A stretch of 64,000 nt of DNA, from the NCBI RefSeq assembly GCF_048128805.1, contig NC_136002.1, positions 26,370,602-26,434,601 on the forward strand. The letters run 5' to 3'. Below the pieces are notes generated by a model. It was not told the origin of the DNA. It made no database searches and saw only the letters and a list, made by a program, of their open reading frames with translations. The stretch is from Centroberyx gerrardi (taxonomy: Eukaryota > Chordata > Actinopteri > Beryciformes > Berycidae). This document shows positions 62,024-64,000 of this stretch, in pieces. A program made the translations under genes and the position numbers. The stretch's first letter is position 1. Each line of letters begins with the position of its first letter.

Positions 62024-64000
62024 GGGTGGTGCAGGCACGGATGCACCAGAACCGTCTTCCAGTGGGTAATATTTCTTCTGATTGTCATGCATTTGGTGAA
62101 TAACAGTGATTCTGAGTACAACTACAGTGTATCACAAATGGGTGAAATATCTGCTTTTTGCAAATATTCAGTAAAATGACTGAAATGACAAATAACAAGT
62201 TTTAGCCCTCTGGATGTTTTGACTATTGATTGATGAACGACCGGTTTCAAAGTATTTGTTCATTCATTTGTTTTAAAGCTGTAATTTTGACTGTAATATT
62301 CTGGCAGCATTATTATCACTCTTTCCCACACAAATAGGTACTTGTACAAATATGAAAAGCTGTCTCCTTGAGCCATGAGCTACATTGCATGTATAAATAA
62401 GTACCTTAACTCCACAGAGCCAAGTCTTAAGTTAAGCCCTGTTCCACACAAACACAACATGAACAGGGCCGTCCAGTTTCCTGGTACCACCGGCGCACAC
62501 AGAATTTCTGGAATTTAAATGAATTGCCTGTCACTCTCTTTCCTCTATAAAGCCTGATTAAAATGAATTGAGCAATTCTGAAAGTGAAAGAAACATCCTT
62601 GACATGTTGCTAAATGTTCTTGTTTCTCTAGTCTCAAACTGGCACGCAAGGGAGACAGTTCCCTTTTAGCAACGGTCACCACTTATTTACTTGTTTCCCA
62701 GCATAAACTGAGTGACATGACCTCACTTTTGTCTCTAGGGAAAAACAACAAGTATTACAGCATACCTGAATAGCTGTGATTTTTGGTGTCGGCTGCAGTT
62801 ATTTTATTAGTTTCACAGATACTGAAGGATGGAACTGAACACAAAAACATCCTGAATACTCTATCATTTTGAACTGCCGTGATAAATTGGGTGTTGGAAC
62901 AGGATGTGGTGTTTATTGTAGTCTGTGGCTCCAAAGCACCAGTGAGGAAAGTGGCCAACCATAGAGCAAACACAAGCTGGTAGTGAGCGAAGCCAGGATG
63001 AAACAAAGGACAGCGGGCAATAAAAAAAAAGATGAAGTGCAGCTCTCTTCTGTCAAACTTCACCCACATAGAAGCAGCAAACATAAAGGTTAATGCTTTA
63101 TTTTTGGCCCGGATTAAACTACACCCCCAGAGCAAAAATACTGTATGCTGTAGATCGAGTTCAAGAACATCGAGTTGGCTTTGGGGAACAGGAAAAAGAA
63201 GTGTTTACGGGAGAAAAAAAGTTAGATCACATTTTTTATTACTATATCGAGAGGCTATGAGGCACTGTGCCAAAGTGTGGCCACACACTTCCTTATTTTC
63301 GATGCAAAACCGTTAAACAGCCACTTGTTGCTGTTTCCCCAATTAATTTAGGTTTACATGTGGCTCGGTTATTTTTGTTGGTGTGTCATTTACCAGAAAA
63401 CCAAACCCTGCGATATCACCTTTTAAATAACTCCAACACCAAATAACCATCTGAAAATCACATATAAAAAACAGTATCTTGAAAGTAGCACACACAGGAA
63501 AAATGTTTTAGGAGTAACCATTAGGGAGATCCGAGAAACGGGATTATCCTCTGAGAGATGCTGATCTGGTTTGCATCACACCATGCCAAAACAAACCGTC
63601 TGCTGAGGCTTGGCATTGGGATTTTATCTCCTGTTACTGACTCCAAAGCTATTACACATCATCAATACAGATTCAGTACTAAAAGAAAATTGTATAAGTT
63701 CCTGGGCCAGCAGGATATTGAGAGATATATAGAGAAAATTACTTCCTTAGAACTATAGCTGGCAATGCATGACATTAGTAGAAGTATTATGAATGTTGTA
63801 CTAAATCTAAAGTATTAAAGCTATTTAAGCAAGTGATCTTGAAAGTTTGGTTTGCTTGTATTTCACTGGTATTTCACTGACTTGACACCACAACACCTTA
63901 TTTGTACATTCATATTAAAAAAAAGTGGTACTTCAGGGGAAAGAGCAAGCCTACAATGCCTTCTTTGAGCAAGAAACTGGTGGGTTACTGCAACCATCAT

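Larger units (their letters stand above)
57131..64000. other. intergenic, no supported gene
   Basis: AT-rich sequence with short open frames only. It holds a CA-associated tandem duplication (59,997-60,331) and a long GT microsatellite (61,961-62,021). A 126-codon open frame on the - strand (62,755-63,135) has a hydrophobic segment and is discussed as a weak candidate. No rb1 exon was recognised. Confidence 0.6.

Overview
The window is vertebrate nuclear DNA, almost certainly from a teleost fish. It has GT-AG introns, many CA/GT and tetranucleotide microsatellites, and remnants of fish-type DNA transposons (Tc1/mariner, hAT and Harbinger-like MITEs). Its three protein-coding genes are orthologues of human chromosome 13q genes. 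I saw no bacterial, phage or viral genes and no CRISPR array. || Layout: positions 1-23,123 are the inside of a large lhfpl6 intron, because the main N-terminal coding exon is absent. The last two lhfpl6 coding exons (23,124-23,222 and 26,672-26,790) and its 3' UTR (poly(A) signal at 27,470) follow on the + strand. A 6.4-kb intergenic stretch holds inverted-repeat elements and ends with a complete tRNA-Lys(UUU) gene on the - strand (33,915-33,987). The NIMA-related kinase gene nek3 lies on the + strand (35,215-42,712). Its 13 coding exons join into a continuous 467-residue reading frame, and several of its introns carry MITEs. About 11.5 kb of repeat-bearing spacer follows. The single-exon GPCR gene lpar6, for a lysophosphatidic acid receptor, is on the - strand (54,890-56,014). 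The last 7 kb contain no gene I can support. || The three proteins are not one pathway: LHFPL6 is a four-pass membrane protein, NEK3 a cytoplasmic Ser/Thr kinase, and LPAR6 a cell-surface lipid receptor. Their proximity is best read as a retained ancestral linkage block. In human, LPAR6 is nested antisense inside an RB1 intron, but I recognise no rb1 exon here and nek3 sits where rb1's upstream exons would be expected, so that nesting seems absent at this locus. || I did not find a novel coding system. The most notable unexplained structures are a perfect 25-bp hairpin at 51.75 kb, two long foldback elements (33.25-33.74 and 48.90-49.35 kb), a CTCF-like site upstream of nek3, diverged duplications inside and outside the lhfpl6 intron, and an identical tandem duplication at 60 kb. 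All repeat-family names are from memory of typical termini, not from a database search.
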